Shown here piece by piece: positions 53,361 to 61,979 of a stretch of 64,000 bases of DNA. The stretch is from Dyadobacter frigoris (GTDB lineage Bacteria > Bacteroidota > Bacteroidia > Cytophagales > Spirosomataceae). The stretch is from NCBI RefSeq assembly GCF_005280585.1, contig NZ_SZVO01000001.1, positions 248,001-312,000 on the forward strand, given 5' to 3'. A model generated the notes under the pieces. It ran no database searches, had not been told where the DNA came from, and saw only the letters and a list, made by a program, of their open reading frames with translations. Every line of letters starts with the position of its first letter. Position 1 is the stretch's first letter. A program made the translations under genes and the position numbers.

Positions 53361-53927
53361 ATGGCAGAGATAGTAGAATCAGGTGGTGGCAAAGGCGACG
53401 GCGGTAAGGTTCGTGGCAAGAAAATGTCCACCCGTGTTGATATGACTCCGATGGTTGACTTGGGTTTTTTGCTTATTACGTTCTTTATGCTTGCAACAAC
53501 AATGTCTAAACCTACGTCGATGACATTGAACGTGCCTGATAAAACAGAAGAACAAGTAAAAACAGAACCCTTAAAAGCATCAAAGGTGTTAACACTGTTC
53601 TTAGGTAAAAACGATGATGTTTTTTACCTGGATGGTATTGCAGCGGATGATCCGAAAGCGGAAGAATCAATGAAAACAACACGTTTTGGTCCTGATTTAA
53701 GAAGTGTGATTTTTGAATCAGCAAAACGTATCAATGCAGCTAACGAGAAAGATGATAAAGGTTACGGTGCATTTGTTGTTGTAATTAAACCTCTGGTTGT
53801 ATCTACTTATAAAAACATGGTTGATGTGTTGGATGAAATGGCCATCACCAAGTCTAAAAAGTATGCACTGGTAGACGAACTTACCGATTCGGAAAAGAAG
53901 TTACTTGGAGACAAAGTAAAACCTTAA
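53361..53927 (+). CDS. ExbD/TolR family protein, second copy
   Basis: A 188-residue paralogue: STRVDMTPMVDLGFLLITFFMLATTM contains the conserved Asp (MVDLGFLL). The cytoplasmic N-terminus is glycine- and lysine-rich. The periplasmic part has FVVVIKPLVVSTYKNMVDVLDEMAITKSKKYALVDEL. Paired ExbD genes in one operon are common in Bacteroidota; a hetero-dimer with the first ExbD in the ExbB pentamer is a plausible arrangement. Confidence 0.9.
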   Translation: MAEIVESGGGKGDGGKVRGKKMSTRVDMTPMVDLGFLLITFFMLATTMSKPTSMTLNVPDKTEEQVKTEPLKASKVLTLFLGKNDDVFYLDGIAADDPKAEESMKTTRFGPDLRSVIFESAKRINAANEKDDKGYGAFVVVIKPLVVSTYKNMVDVLDEMAITKSKKYALVDELTDSEKKLLGDKVKP

Positions 53928-53981
53928 GTAAAAATCTTAAGGTTTAGTTATAATGATTTTTAACATTTTAATTTAAACGCC

Positions 53982-54806
53982 ATGGCAGAAGTTAGCCCGA
54001 ATGCGACACTGGATGATATAGTGTTTGCCAATCGTAATAAGGCGTATGGTGCATTTTCACTGAGAAAGGGATATCGTGCAGATATCACCAAATCAACTTT
54101 GATCGGCGCTGCTCTTTTCGTTTTCGCAATGTTTTCACCTGCACTTATCAATGCACTGAAAGGCGATGAAGTAAAAGAGGAAGTAATGGTTAACGTGGAT
54201 TTAATGAACTTGCCACCACCGCCAATAGATCCGACTGAACCGCCACCGCCACCGCCGCCGCCAATTGAGCAGCCTAAGGTAGCAACGGTTAAGTTCTTGC
54301 CTCCTGAGGTAAAAATGGATGAGAAAGTTCCTGAAGAAACACCTCCTCCAACGGTTGAGGATCTTAAGGAAGCAATCGTTGCTGACAAAACAGTAGAAGG
54401 TGACCCGAATGCAAACGAGGTAATCGTAGCACCGGAACAAGTAGCTGCTCCTAGTAAGGGAACAGTTGTAGAAGCCGCTCCTGCTGAGGAAAAAGTCTTC
54501 ACTGTTGTTGAACAACAGCCAGAATTCCCGGGTGGAACTGCTGAAATGTACAAGTATTTAGGAAAGAATATTAAATACCCAAGTGCAGCTTCACGTGCTA
54601 ACGTATCCGGAAGAGTATTTATGTCATTCGTTGTTAATACGGATGGAAGTATTCAGGATGTTCAGGTACTAAAAGGTTTGGGTTTTGGTTGTGATGAAGA
54701 AGCTATCCGTGTTGTGAAAGCAATGCCAAAGTGGAAACCAGGTAAACAATCAGGACGTGCAGTTAGGGTTAAGTACAACTTGCCTATAAATTTCCAACTT
54801 GAGTAA
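53982..54806 (+). CDS. TonB energy-transducing protein
   Basis: A 274-residue TonB. The N-terminus (ATLDDIVFANRNKAYGAFSLRKGYRADITKS) is the typical Bacteroidota cytoplasmic segment, then one transmembrane helix (LIGAALFVFAMFSP). A proline-rich periplasmic spacer follows (PPPPIDPTEPPPPPPPP) with acidic runs. The C-terminal TonB domain covers about residues 185-274: EFPGGTAEMYKYLGKNIKYPSAA, SGRVFMSFVVNTDGSIQDVQVLKG, DEEAIRVVKAMPKWKPGKQ and RVKYNLPINF. It drives outer-membrane TonB-dependent transporters. Confidence 0.93.
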   Translation: MAEVSPNATLDDIVFANRNKAYGAFSLRKGYRADITKSTLIGAALFVFAMFSPALINALKGDEVKEEVMVNVDLMNLPPPPIDPTEPPPPPPPPIEQPKVATVKFLPPEVKMDEKVPEETPPPTVEDLKEAIVADKTVEGDPNANEVIVAPEQVAAPSKGTVVEAAPAEEKVFTVVEQQPEFPGGTAEMYKYLGKNIKYPSAASRANVSGRVFMSFVVNTDGSIQDVQVLKGLGFGCDEEAIRVVKAMPKWKPGKQSGRAVRVKYNLPINFQLE

Positions 54807-54809
54807 CTC

Positions 54810-55013
54810 ATGAAGGAAAAACCATTGCATGAGAAAGTGATTGATCTTGCTTCTTTGTTAATGGCTCTTACATATATAGGAGGAGGGATCTATTTGATCT
54901 CCTCCTCCTTATCTTTTAATTTGCTTCCTGTTGGAAGTATGCAGCGATATGCATTTGCTGGCATACTTATTTTGTACGGTTTTTACCGTGGTTACAGGGT
55001 TTGGAAGAAATGA
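54810..55013 (+). CDS. Small two-helix membrane protein of the TonB operon
   Basis: A 67-residue protein with two hydrophobic segments (LASLLMALTYIGGGIYLI and YAFAGILILYGFYRGY). It starts 3 bp after tonB and its stop overlaps the ATG of the PstS-like gene (ATGA), so all three are probably translationally coupled. A 12-13 bp hairpin lies inside its coding sequence (54878-54909). Unknown function; the position suggests an accessory to the TonB complex or the next lipoprotein. Confidence 0.75.
   Translation: MKEKPLHEKVIDLASLLMALTYIGGGIYLISSSLSFNLLPVGSMQRYAFAGILILYGFYRGYRVWKK
54878..54909 (+). other. Strong hairpin inside the small membrane protein gene
   Basis: AGGAGGAGGGATC pairs with GATCTCCTCCTCCT, 13 bp with a one-base bulge, across a TATTT loop. 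It is GC-rich against its surroundings and followed by TATCTTTTAATTT. It could act as an RNA stability or attenuation element between tonB and the PstS-like gene. Confidence 0.55.
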
Positions 55014-55990
55014 GTTATCTAACAAAAAGCATGAAATATTTCATCAGTGCAGGCACAGGTATATTCCTGTGTATATTAGTCCTGATGTCAGGATGTTCGA
55101 AAACGTCCTCAAAGGAAAAGGATAATCCTGTTCAGGGGACGATTACAATAGCGGCTGATGAATCTTTTAAACCGCTTGTACATGCCTTGACACAGGCATA
55201 CGAGGGGATTTATCCACGGGCTCATTTCAAGGTGGTTTACAAGCCTGAACAGCAGGCGATTCTGGAATTGTTGAAAGATAGTGTCAGAATGGTGTTCGCA
55301 ACCAGGCAATTAAGTGAAAACGAGATTTCCATGGTAAAGCAGCAGGAAGGGATACAAAAAGCGCATCACATCGCGCTTGATGGCCTCGCACTTGTTGTAA
55401 ATGGAAATAATAAGGATAGTTTGATAACAATGGATGAAGTAAAATCCATTGTGGAGGGTAAGATCACAGATTGGTCGCAGTTGAAAGGCAGTAGCCAGAA
55501 GGGACCCATTACGTTGGTTTTTGATAACGCGAATTCGAGCAATCTGAATTTTGTAATGAGTAAGTTTGGCTTAAAGAGTATTCAGAAACTCAGAATAACT
55601 TCGGCAGGTTCAAACGCAAATGTTATCAATGAAATAAAAAAGAATCCATTAAGCCTCGGTTTTATAGGTGTTAACTGGATTAGCGACGGGCATGATGCTT
55701 TGGCAAGGGAGCTTTCAAAGGGTATCAGAGTTTTGGGTGTTTCTAAAAATTCTAATCCTGCTTCTGTTAAAGAGTATTATCAGCCTTTCCAAAACGGATT
55801 GGAATTAAAGAATTATCCACTCTCACGTGATGTTTATATTATCATCAGGGAAGGTTATGCAGGACTTGGTGGTGGAATGCTTAATTACATAACCAGGGAT
55901 GTTGGCGGGCTCATTATTCAGAAGATGGGTTTGATACCAACAGTTGTGTATCCAAGAGAGCTGGAAATAAGGACGGGACAAAATCTTTAG
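55010..55990 (+). CDS. PstS-like phosphate/substrate-binding lipoprotein
   Basis: A 326-residue lipoprotein: lipobox ILVLMSGC. GTITIAADESFKPLVHALTQAYEGIYPRAHFKVVYKPEQQAI opens the PBP fold, MVFATRQLSENE and DGLALVVNGNNKDSLITMDEVKSIVEGKITDW are the PstS hinge motifs, and LSLGFIGVNW and LSRDVYIIIREGY close it. The motifs match PstS phosphate-binding proteins, but it is part of a TonB operon and no PstCAB follows. A TTG start exists at 55001; ATG 55010 overlaps the previous stop. Confidence 0.8.
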   Translation: MSYLTKSMKYFISAGTGIFLCILVLMSGCSKTSSKEKDNPVQGTITIAADESFKPLVHALTQAYEGIYPRAHFKVVYKPEQQAILELLKDSVRMVFATRQLSENEISMVKQQEGIQKAHHIALDGLALVVNGNNKDSLITMDEVKSIVEGKITDWSQLKGSSQKGPITLVFDNANSSNLNFVMSKFGLKSIQKLRITSAGSNANVINEIKKNPLSLGFIGVNWISDGHDALARELSKGIRVLGVSKNSNPASVKEYYQPFQNGLELKNYPLSRDVYIIIREGYAGLGGGMLNYITRDVGGLIIQKMGLIPTVVYPRELEIRTGQNL

Positions 55991-56069
55991 TCTTCTTATA
56001 CAATTTATTACATTTGGAACTTGTTTATTGAAAAACCAAATTTTTTGTCATTATATTAACCGGGTAAAA

Positions 56070-57824
56070 ATGAACAGAAACATGAGAATGAAGTTAGCAG
56101 CACTGGTATTATGCATTTTTTCAGTAGTAAATGTGCATGCACAAACGGTGCAGGACGGTTTGGCCTTAATACATGCTGAACGTAACAAGGAAGCAGGTGA
56201 ATTGTTTACAAAACTGGCCACAGGTACTCCTTCGGCTGATAATCAGTATTACCTTGGTTATTATTATGTAATTAATAAGCAGTTGGATGAAGCTCAGAAA
56301 GCTTTTGAGAAGGGTATTCAATTAGATGAGAAATCAGTTCTTAACCAGGTTGGTCTTGGAACAGTTGCACTTGGAAAAGGTGACCGTGCAAAAGCTAAGG
56401 AGTTATTTACTGCTGCTGAAAAGAAAAAAGGTAAAGATGCTGAAGTTCTTTTCCGTATAGGTGAAGCTTACACTTTATTTGAAAAACAAAGTGATCCTGC
56501 GGAAGCAATAAGATTGTTGGATGAAGCAGTTAAAAGAGATAAAAATCTTGCTGACGCTTATATTTCAAAAGGTGATGCTTTGATGTTACGCAATGAAGGT
56601 GGTGCTGCGGTAACAGCTTATGAATATGCTTTGACTGCAAAAGCTAACTATGCTGTTGCACACAACCGTATTGGTTCAGTTTATTTAAGAGGTAAGAACT
56701 ATAACCTTGCTCTTGAAGACTACAAAAAAGCACTGGAAGCAGATCCTAACTTTGCTCCTGCTTATCAGGATCTTGCCGAGCTTTATTTCTTTGCCCGTAA
56801 GTACAAACAGGCAGCAGAGAACTACGATCTTTATATGCAGAAAAGTCTTGCATCAGATCCTGAAACGAAACTTCGTGCGGCTCAGTTTGCCTTTACTGCT
56901 GATGATTATACAAAATCATTGCAGATTCTGGATGAAATGAAAGGAAAGATCAACAACCCTATTACTTTGCGTATGTACGGTTGGTCTTATGCGAAGACAA
57001 ATAATCCTGATATGGCGATTCAAAATTTGAATGAGTTCATAAAAGTTGCTCCTGATAAAGTAATTGGAGATGACTACAAATATCTTGGGCGTGCTTACAA
57101 TGCAAAAGTGACTGATGGAAAGGGTTACGACTCTACGGGTGTTCTTTATATCCTGAAAGGTGCTGACATGGATACCAGTAAAACAGACGCTGCAAATACT
57201 TACAAAGAAGTTGGTGCATTGTACTATGCTGCAAAAGATTTCCCTAATTCAGCGAAAACGTATTATAAAGGTATTGCACTGGATACAGCTAAGGCGACTG
57301 CAAATGACTACTATTATCTGGGTCTTTCTAAATTCCAGTTAGCTGGTGCGCTGGGATCTCTAAATAATACTGCCGGTGATAGCGCTCAAATTGCTGCGGA
57401 TAAAAGAAAAATGTATTTATCTGCTGATTCAACTTTTGCAACTGTTACGCAAAAGCTTCCTGATTGGCCATATGGTTACTATTGGAGAGCAAGTGCGCTT
57501 TACAACGCATATGACAAGCAGGAAAATATTGATAAAGGAATTTCAGCTCCTTACTATCTTAAACTGGCTGAATTGGCAGAAAAGGATCCAGATCCTTCAA
57601 AGTACAAGTCTTATTTGAAATTGGCATATAACTACCTTGCGTTTTATAGCCAGACTACATTGAAAGACGAAGCTAAGTCAAAAGAATACTGGACTAAATT
57701 GTTGGCTATTGATCCTAACAGTGCAGCTGCGAAAGAAGCATTAGGTATGGCTCCGGCTGCTGCTGATGCATCGGCAACTCCTGCTAAACCTGCGGCAGCA
57801 AAGAAACCTGCTCCAAAGAAATAA
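56070..57824 (+). CDS. Secreted tetratricopeptide-repeat protein
   Basis: A 584-residue protein with signal peptide ending NVHAQ and many TPR units: ADNQYYLGYYYVINKQLDEAQKAFEKGIQLD, ADAYISKGDALMLRNEGGAAVTAYEYAL, AVAHNRIGSVYLRGKNYNLALEDYKKALEADPNFAPAYQDLAELYF, and more to about residue 560. An Ala/Pro/Lys tail ends it. It is the last gene of the TonB operon and would act in the periplasm as a scaffold. The frame opens at a TTG (56028); ATG 56070 is preferred. I recall this order (ExbB-ExbD-ExbD-TonB-PstS-like-TPR) from other Cytophagales. Confidence 0.85.
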   Translation: MNRNMRMKLAALVLCIFSVVNVHAQTVQDGLALIHAERNKEAGELFTKLATGTPSADNQYYLGYYYVINKQLDEAQKAFEKGIQLDEKSVLNQVGLGTVALGKGDRAKAKELFTAAEKKKGKDAEVLFRIGEAYTLFEKQSDPAEAIRLLDEAVKRDKNLADAYISKGDALMLRNEGGAAVTAYEYALTAKANYAVAHNRIGSVYLRGKNYNLALEDYKKALEADPNFAPAYQDLAELYFFARKYKQAAENYDLYMQKSLASDPETKLRAAQFAFTADDYTKSLQILDEMKGKINNPITLRMYGWSYAKTNNPDMAIQNLNEFIKVAPDKVIGDDYKYLGRAYNAKVTDGKGYDSTGVLYILKGADMDTSKTDAANTYKEVGALYYAAKDFPNSAKTYYKGIALDTAKATANDYYYLGLSKFQLAGALGSLNNTAGDSAQIAADKRKMYLSADSTFATVTQKLPDWPYGYYWRASALYNAYDKQENIDKGISAPYYLKLAELAEKDPDPSKYKSYLKLAYNYLAFYSQTTLKDEAKSKEYWTKLLAIDPNSAAAKEALGMAPAAADASATPAKPAAAKKPAPKK

Positions 57825-57840
57825 TCAGAGCTTAGTAAAA

Positions 57841-57886
57841 TAAAAACGAAAAGACCCGCCAATTTCGGCGGGTCTTTTCGTTTTTA
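57841..57886. terminator. Bidirectional intrinsic terminator after the TonB operon
   Basis: A perfect 20-bp stem with a 6-base loop, TAAAAACGAAAAGACCCGCC against its complement. It ends the operon and serves the convergent small gene at 57908. Confidence 0.92.
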
Positions 57887-57907
57887 TTGATATTCTATTA
57901 CAATGGA

Positions 57908-58114
57908 TCAGCCCAGTGTAGATGGAAGCGGAAAGCAATTATTAAGTGTAGCCAGATGAACCGAGCTATAATTCTCGTAACACCAGTTTCTTAAACGTTT
58001 TACTTCGGCAGGCATTAACATGCGGATTGCTTTTCTTAATTCTTTTTCGAACAATCTGCGGTCGAAACTAACCTTTTGCAGAATAATTTTAATGTATTCA
58101 AGCATAGAGGCCAT
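57908..58114 (-). CDS. Small conserved Bacteroidota protein
   Basis: A 68-residue protein: MLEYIKIILQKVSFDRRLFEKELRKAIRMLMPAEVKRLRNWCYENY. The pattern LQKVSFDxxLFEKELRKA with a final LRxWCY is familiar to me as a small conserved Bacteroidota family without known function. Mostly helical, no membrane segment. Its stop lies 22 bp from the operon terminator. Confidence 0.7.
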   Translation of the reverse strand: MASMLEYIKIILQKVSFDRRLFEKELRKAIRMLMPAEVKRLRNWCYENYSSVHLATLNNCFPLPSTLG

Positions 58115-58217
58115 AGTATTATGTAGTTTTGCGGTTTAGGTAAGACACAACGTTAAAAAAACTTTTATAGATATTAGTCCATATTAGTATCACCGATAAG
58201 TGTAACGAATATTTCCC

Positions 58218-59612
58218 ATGAAATTATATGTAATTTTAAGCATAATTTTGTGTTTTTCTTGTACTATTCATGCGCAAGTTATAAATAATGATCCAACAAT
58301 TGAATTTGGGGCGAAAAATCTTAAAATAGACGAGCCATTTACGATTTCAGTTGTTGTTCCGGGAGAAGAAAACCGGCCATCGGTAAGCTTTCCGGAGATA
58401 AACGGGCTTGAAAAACGGAGTAAATCTGCAACTAGTTCAATAAACACAGTAGGTGGAGAAAAAGTTGTAGTACAGACAATCAGTCAGCAGTATTTCGCAC
58501 TAAAGGAAGGAACGTATGTAATTCCTGCCTTTTTTGTTACAGTTAATGGCTTAAAGGTCAAATCTGATGGGATTACGGTTGAGTACAATACCAGAGTACT
58601 GATAAATCCGGAGGTAATAAGTGAAGAAGATCTGGCATTATTGCCCGAAGTTGAAAATAATGAGGAAGATGTCTTTCTTTCGGTTGGGGCTAATAAAAAA
58701 AGCGTCTTCATGCGGGAAGGGTTTGCGCTTGGAATTTCCTTGTATGTAGCAGAAAATGCACCAATACAAATGGATTTTTACCAGGTAAATGTACAATTGC
58801 AGTCAATCTTAAAAAAGATACGTCCGGTAGGCTGCTGGGAAGAAAATGTTGGTATTGAGGAGATTATCAAGCGAAAAATTGAAATAGGCGGCAGAAAGTA
58901 TACTGAATTCAATTTATATCAGGCACAGTTTTTCCCTATGACATTACAGGATATTATTTTTCCTTCGGTAACTTTGGAAATGCTTGTGGGAAGTGCGAAA
59001 GCTGGTGAAGGAAAAATGCTTAAAAGTTTTCGTTCCGGGGTTGTTAAAGTCACTGTAAAGCCTTTGCCGCCACATCCGTTAAAAGATCAGGTGGCCGTAG
59101 GACAGTACAAACTCGTCGAACGTCTTTCAAGCGCACTGGTTTATCCGGGAGAAAGTATCAGATATTTGTTCAGGATTGAAGGGAAAGGAAATATAGCAGC
59201 CATTCCGACGCCGGAAATTATCGCCAATTCGTCGTTTGATTTTTATCCGCCTGACATTAGTCAGCTAATAAAAAGGAGTAATCAGAATGTGAGCGGAGAA
59301 AAGAGCTTTGATTATTTTGTGGTACCTCGTCAGGATGGTACTTTTCCGTTAGGAAGATATTTTCAATGGGTTTATTTCGATCCGAAGTCGGCAAAATATG
59401 ATACGTTGACTTCCCTGAAGACACTTCAGGTAAAGGGTGAAGATTACAAATTGGGCAACATATCGTTACACGGTTCCACGGGCTTGTATGATAACCTCGA
59501 AAGGTTAGACAGTAGTCAGGAATATTTTGATTTTAAACAAATATTAAAAGAATTAACCAATGCCATCGTAATTCTGTTGTTGTTTACAATGGGTTGGGTT
59601 TTAAGAAAATAA
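58218..59612 (+). CDS. BatD/oxygen-tolerance-like protein
   Basis: A 464-residue membrane-anchored protein. After the signal peptide come beta-sandwich domains: [34 protein letters not shown] and [21 protein letters not shown] large periplasmic part follows, with [27 protein letters not shown], and a C-terminal membrane segment ([15 protein letters not shown]). BatD proteins belong to the Bat operon, which also holds BatA-B and AAA/vWA genes; those are not here. It may act in envelope stress or cell-surface maturation. aroC starts 5 bp after the stop. Confidence 0.72.
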   Translation: MKLYVILSIILCFSCTIHAQVINNDPTIEFGAKNLKIDEPFTISVVVPGEENRPSVSFPEINGLEKRSKSATSSINTVGGEKVVVQTISQQYFALKEGTYVIPAFFVTVNGLKVKSDGITVEYNTRVLINPEVISEEDLALLPEVENNEEDVFLSVGANKKSVFMREGFALGISLYVAENAPIQMDFYQVNVQLQSILKKIRPVGCWEENVGIEEIIKRKIEIGGRKYTEFNLYQAQFFPMTLQDIIFPSVTLEMLVGSAKAGEGKMLKSFRSGVVKVTVKPLPPHPLKDQVAVGQYKLVERLSSALVYPGESIRYLFRIEGKGNIAAIPTPEIIANSSFDFYPPDISQLIKRSNQNVSGEKSFDYFVVPRQDGTFPLGRYFQWVYFDPKSAKYDTLTSLKTLQVKGEDYKLGNISLHGSTGLYDNLERLDSSQEYFDFKQILKELTNAIVILLLFTMGWVLRK

Positions 59613-59617
59613 ATTTC

Positions 59618-60697
59618 ATGGGTAGTACATACGGAAAAATATTCAAGATTTCCACGTTCGGGGAATCACATGGCGTAGGAATCGGAGTTGTTGTGGAGGG
59701 CTGTCCGGCCGGCGTTGATTTTGACACAGATTTTATTCAAAGTGAACTGACACGCAGAAAGCCGGGGCAGTCACGTATTACAACGCAAAGGAAAGAAGCA
59801 GATGAATTTGAGGTTTTATCTGGCGTATTTGAAGGGAAAACTACGGGTACTCCGATTGCTTTAATTATTAGAAATGAAGATCAGCGGAGTAAAGATTATT
59901 CACATATAGCGGCTCAATTTCGCCCGTCTCACGCAGATTATACCTATCAGGTAAAGTATGGTGTAAGGGATTATCGGGGGGGGGGCAGAAGTTCAGCAAG
60001 GGAAACTGCTGCACGTGTAGCTGCCGGTGCTTTGGCAAAATTGCTTCTTGCTAATTTTGGCGTAAATATTCAGGCCTACGTTTCTCAGGTAGGTGCTATG
60101 AAACTGGATAAGTTTTACACGGAACTGGATTTAAGCCAAACGGAAAATAATGCCGTTCGTTGTCCGGACCCGGAAATGGCAGAAAAGATGTTTAATTACA
60201 TTGATGATGTGCGTAAAAAAGGAGATTCGATTGGTGGAGTTGTTAATTGCGTGGTAAAAGGAGCTCCTGCTGGTTGGGGAGAACCAGTTTTTGATAAACT
60301 CCATGCCGAACTTGGAAAAGCGATGCTAAGCATCAATGCTGTAAAGGGCTTTGAATATGGCAGCGGTTTTGACGGTGTGGCGATGTTGGGTTCAGAGCAC
60401 AATGATGCTTTTTTTGTGGACGATAAAGGAGAAGTTCATACAAGATCAAATCATTCCGGAGGTATCCAGGGTGGGATTTCTAATGGAGAAGATATTTATT
60501 TCAAAGTTGCTTTTAAGCCCGTGGCAACGATTATGCAGGATCAGGAAAGTGTTGATTCAAATGGAGATACAGCCGTTGTACAGGGAAAGGGACGCCACGA
60601 TCCTTGTGTTGTGCCACGTGCCGTTCCAATAGTGGAGGCCATGGCAGCGCTGGTTTTGGCAGATTTTTATTTGCGGAATAAAGCCAGTAAGCTTTAA
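59618..60697 (+). CDS. aroC: Chorismate synthase
   Basis: A 359-residue enzyme converting 5-enolpyruvylshikimate-3-phosphate to chorismate with reduced [33 protein letters not shown] is the family N-terminus. [49 protein letters not shown] contains the catalytic His and substrate arginines, and [15 protein letters not shown] and [19 protein letters not shown] follow. The upstream in-frame ATG at 59594 lies inside BatD; ATG 59618 is the proper start. A stretch of nine G (about 59978) encodes RGGGRSS and could provoke sequencing errors, but the frame is intact. Confidence 0.95.
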   Translation: MGSTYGKIFKISTFGESHGVGIGVVVEGCPAGVDFDTDFIQSELTRRKPGQSRITTQRKEADEFEVLSGVFEGKTTGTPIALIIRNEDQRSKDYSHIAAQFRPSHADYTYQVKYGVRDYRGGGRSSARETAARVAAGALAKLLLANFGVNIQAYVSQVGAMKLDKFYTELDLSQTENNAVRCPDPEMAEKMFNYIDDVRKKGDSIGGVVNCVVKGAPAGWGEPVFDKLHAELGKAMLSINAVKGFEYGSGFDGVAMLGSEHNDAFFVDDKGEVHTRSNHSGGIQGGISNGEDIYFKVAFKPVATIMQDQESVDSNGDTAVVQGKGRHDPCVVPRAVPIVEAMAALVLADFYLRNKASKL

Positions 60698-60882
60698 TTT
60701 TTTTTTCGCCGTCGGTTTAGGCTCAGTACAAGCCAGATCGTTCCTAAAAACTCAACAGTAAGCCCGCTTAACATGGTGGGATTACTGAAATGCACATGTG
60801 TAGGTTTTATAAATGCGCTTGTGGCAATTAATAGCAGACCTGCTGATAAGATGATAATAGCATTTAGTAGATTCAGTTTCAC
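60694..60882 (-). CDS. Small two-helix membrane protein
   Basis: A 62-residue protein starting at a GTG ([23 protein letters not shown]) with a second hydrophobic segment ([19 protein letters not shown]) and a basic end (RRRKKN). The topology supports a real gene, but there is no family match. Its 3' end overlaps aroC by 4 bp and its 5' end overlaps the inferred apbE start on the other strand by 32 bp, so it may instead be shorter or not expressed. Confidence 0.5.
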   Translation of the reverse strand: MKLNLLNAIIILSAGLLLIATSAFIKPTHVHFSNPTMLSGLTVEFLGTIWLVLSLNRRRKKN

Positions 60883-61909
60883 CCGATTATATCGTTCGTT
60901 CCACTTTTTTAACAGCTTCGGTTCAAGGAAGCACTATATATCGAATATAGGTATTCTATTTTTCGTTTGCTATTTTTCCAACCAAATTTTTGCCCAGGAA
61001 AAACGATATACCTTTGAAAGAGGACTTATGGGATCTCCATTCCGGATCATTATTTATTCGGATAACGATTCAACTGCAAACAAAGCGGCCCAGAGTGCTT
61101 TTAAACGTATTGAGGACCTTAACCTGGCGCTAAGCGATTATCGTGATGATAGCGAAATAAATGCGGTCTCAGCGCAATCCGGAACAGATAAGTGGATTCA
61201 TGTTAGCAAGGATCTTTTTTACATCTTAATTATTTCGGACGATATCAGTAAAAAGACTAATGGCGCTTTTGATGCAACCCTTGGGCCAATCGTTCAGGAA
61301 TGGCGCCGTGCTACACGTAAAGGCTATTTTCCCGATTCTGTATTAATTAAAGATGTATTAAGCAGAACCGGATATCAAAAGATTAAATTTGACATCTCAA
61401 CACAAAGTATTCAGCTAAAAGAAAAAGGGATGCGGCTGGATATCGGTGGCTTAGGAAAAGGCTATGCCGCGGATGAAGCTGTGAAGGTTTTGAAAAGTTT
61501 TGGTATAAAATCTGGCATGATTGATGCGGGTGGAAAACTTGCCTTGATGGATTCGCCGCCGGGAGAAAAAGGTTGGAAAATTGTAATTTCTTCGGGTAGG
61601 GATTCAATTGAAACCATAGAATATTCAAATGTCGGAATGGCCACTTCCGGGCCAACATACCGCTATCTGGAGTATAATGGAAAAAGATATTCCCATATTG
61701 TTGATCCGAAAACAGGGATTGGCCTGCTTTATCATGTTAGAACCACTGTTATTTCTCCCACGTCGGTCGAGGCAGACGCGCTGGCAACTGCTTTTAGTGT
61801 ATCAGGAATAAAAGAAGGAAAGAAATATATCAGGCGTTTTCCAAATAATAAGGTCTGGCTGGTAGAGACCAAAAATGCGAAGATAAAAACCTGGAATACA
61901 ATTAAATGA
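60851..61909 (+). CDS. apbE: FAD:protein FMN transferase (ApbE-like)
   Basis: A 352-residue flavin transferase, exported. A hydrophobic signal (NIGILFFVCYFSNQIFAQ) begins about 31 residues after the ATG. MGSPFRIIIYS and FDATLGPIVQEWRRATRKG are family motifs, the core is RLDIGGLGKGYAADEAVKVLKSFGIKSGMIDAGGKLALMD, and THxxHPKTG-like YSHIVDPKTGIGLLYHVRTTVISPTSVEADALATAFSV ends it. It attaches FMN to Thr of RnfG/NqrC or DUF-type proteins. The first in-frame ATG (60773) would give a long unlikely N-terminus, so ATG 60851 is used with moderate certainty. Confidence 0.88.
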   Translation: MIIAFSRFSFTRLYRSFHFFNSFGSRKHYISNIGILFFVCYFSNQIFAQEKRYTFERGLMGSPFRIIIYSDNDSTANKAAQSAFKRIEDLNLALSDYRDDSEINAVSAQSGTDKWIHVSKDLFYILIISDDISKKTNGAFDATLGPIVQEWRRATRKGYFPDSVLIKDVLSRTGYQKIKFDISTQSIQLKEKGMRLDIGGLGKGYAADEAVKVLKSFGIKSGMIDAGGKLALMDSPPGEKGWKIVISSGRDSIETIEYSNVGMATSGPTYRYLEYNGKRYSHIVDPKTGIGLLYHVRTTVISPTSVEADALATAFSVSGIKEGKKYIRRFPNNKVWLVETKNAKIKTWNTIK

Positions 61910-61963
61910 TTAAAAACAATAAAGGCTGCGGTTTTGAATCGCAGCCTTTATTGTTTTTAATCA
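61907..61963. terminator. Bidirectional intrinsic terminator (apbE / oxidoreductase)
   Basis: A perfect 24-bp stem starting at the apbE stop codon (TGATTAAAAACAATAAAGGC...), loop of 9 bases. It ends both convergent genes. Confidence 0.92.
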
Positions 61964-61979
61964 TTTGTGAGTAGAGTCC

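Noticed and set aside
53960..54553. A long reverse-strand frame (197 codons) over tonB
   Set aside because: It is the mirror of the proline-rich and biased tonB coding sequence, with low-complexity Ser/Gly content. tonB itself has full domain support.
59970..59990. The run of nine G in aroC as a frameshift
   Set aside because: The frame continues correctly through [19 protein letters not shown], a conserved segment, so the count of G is right.
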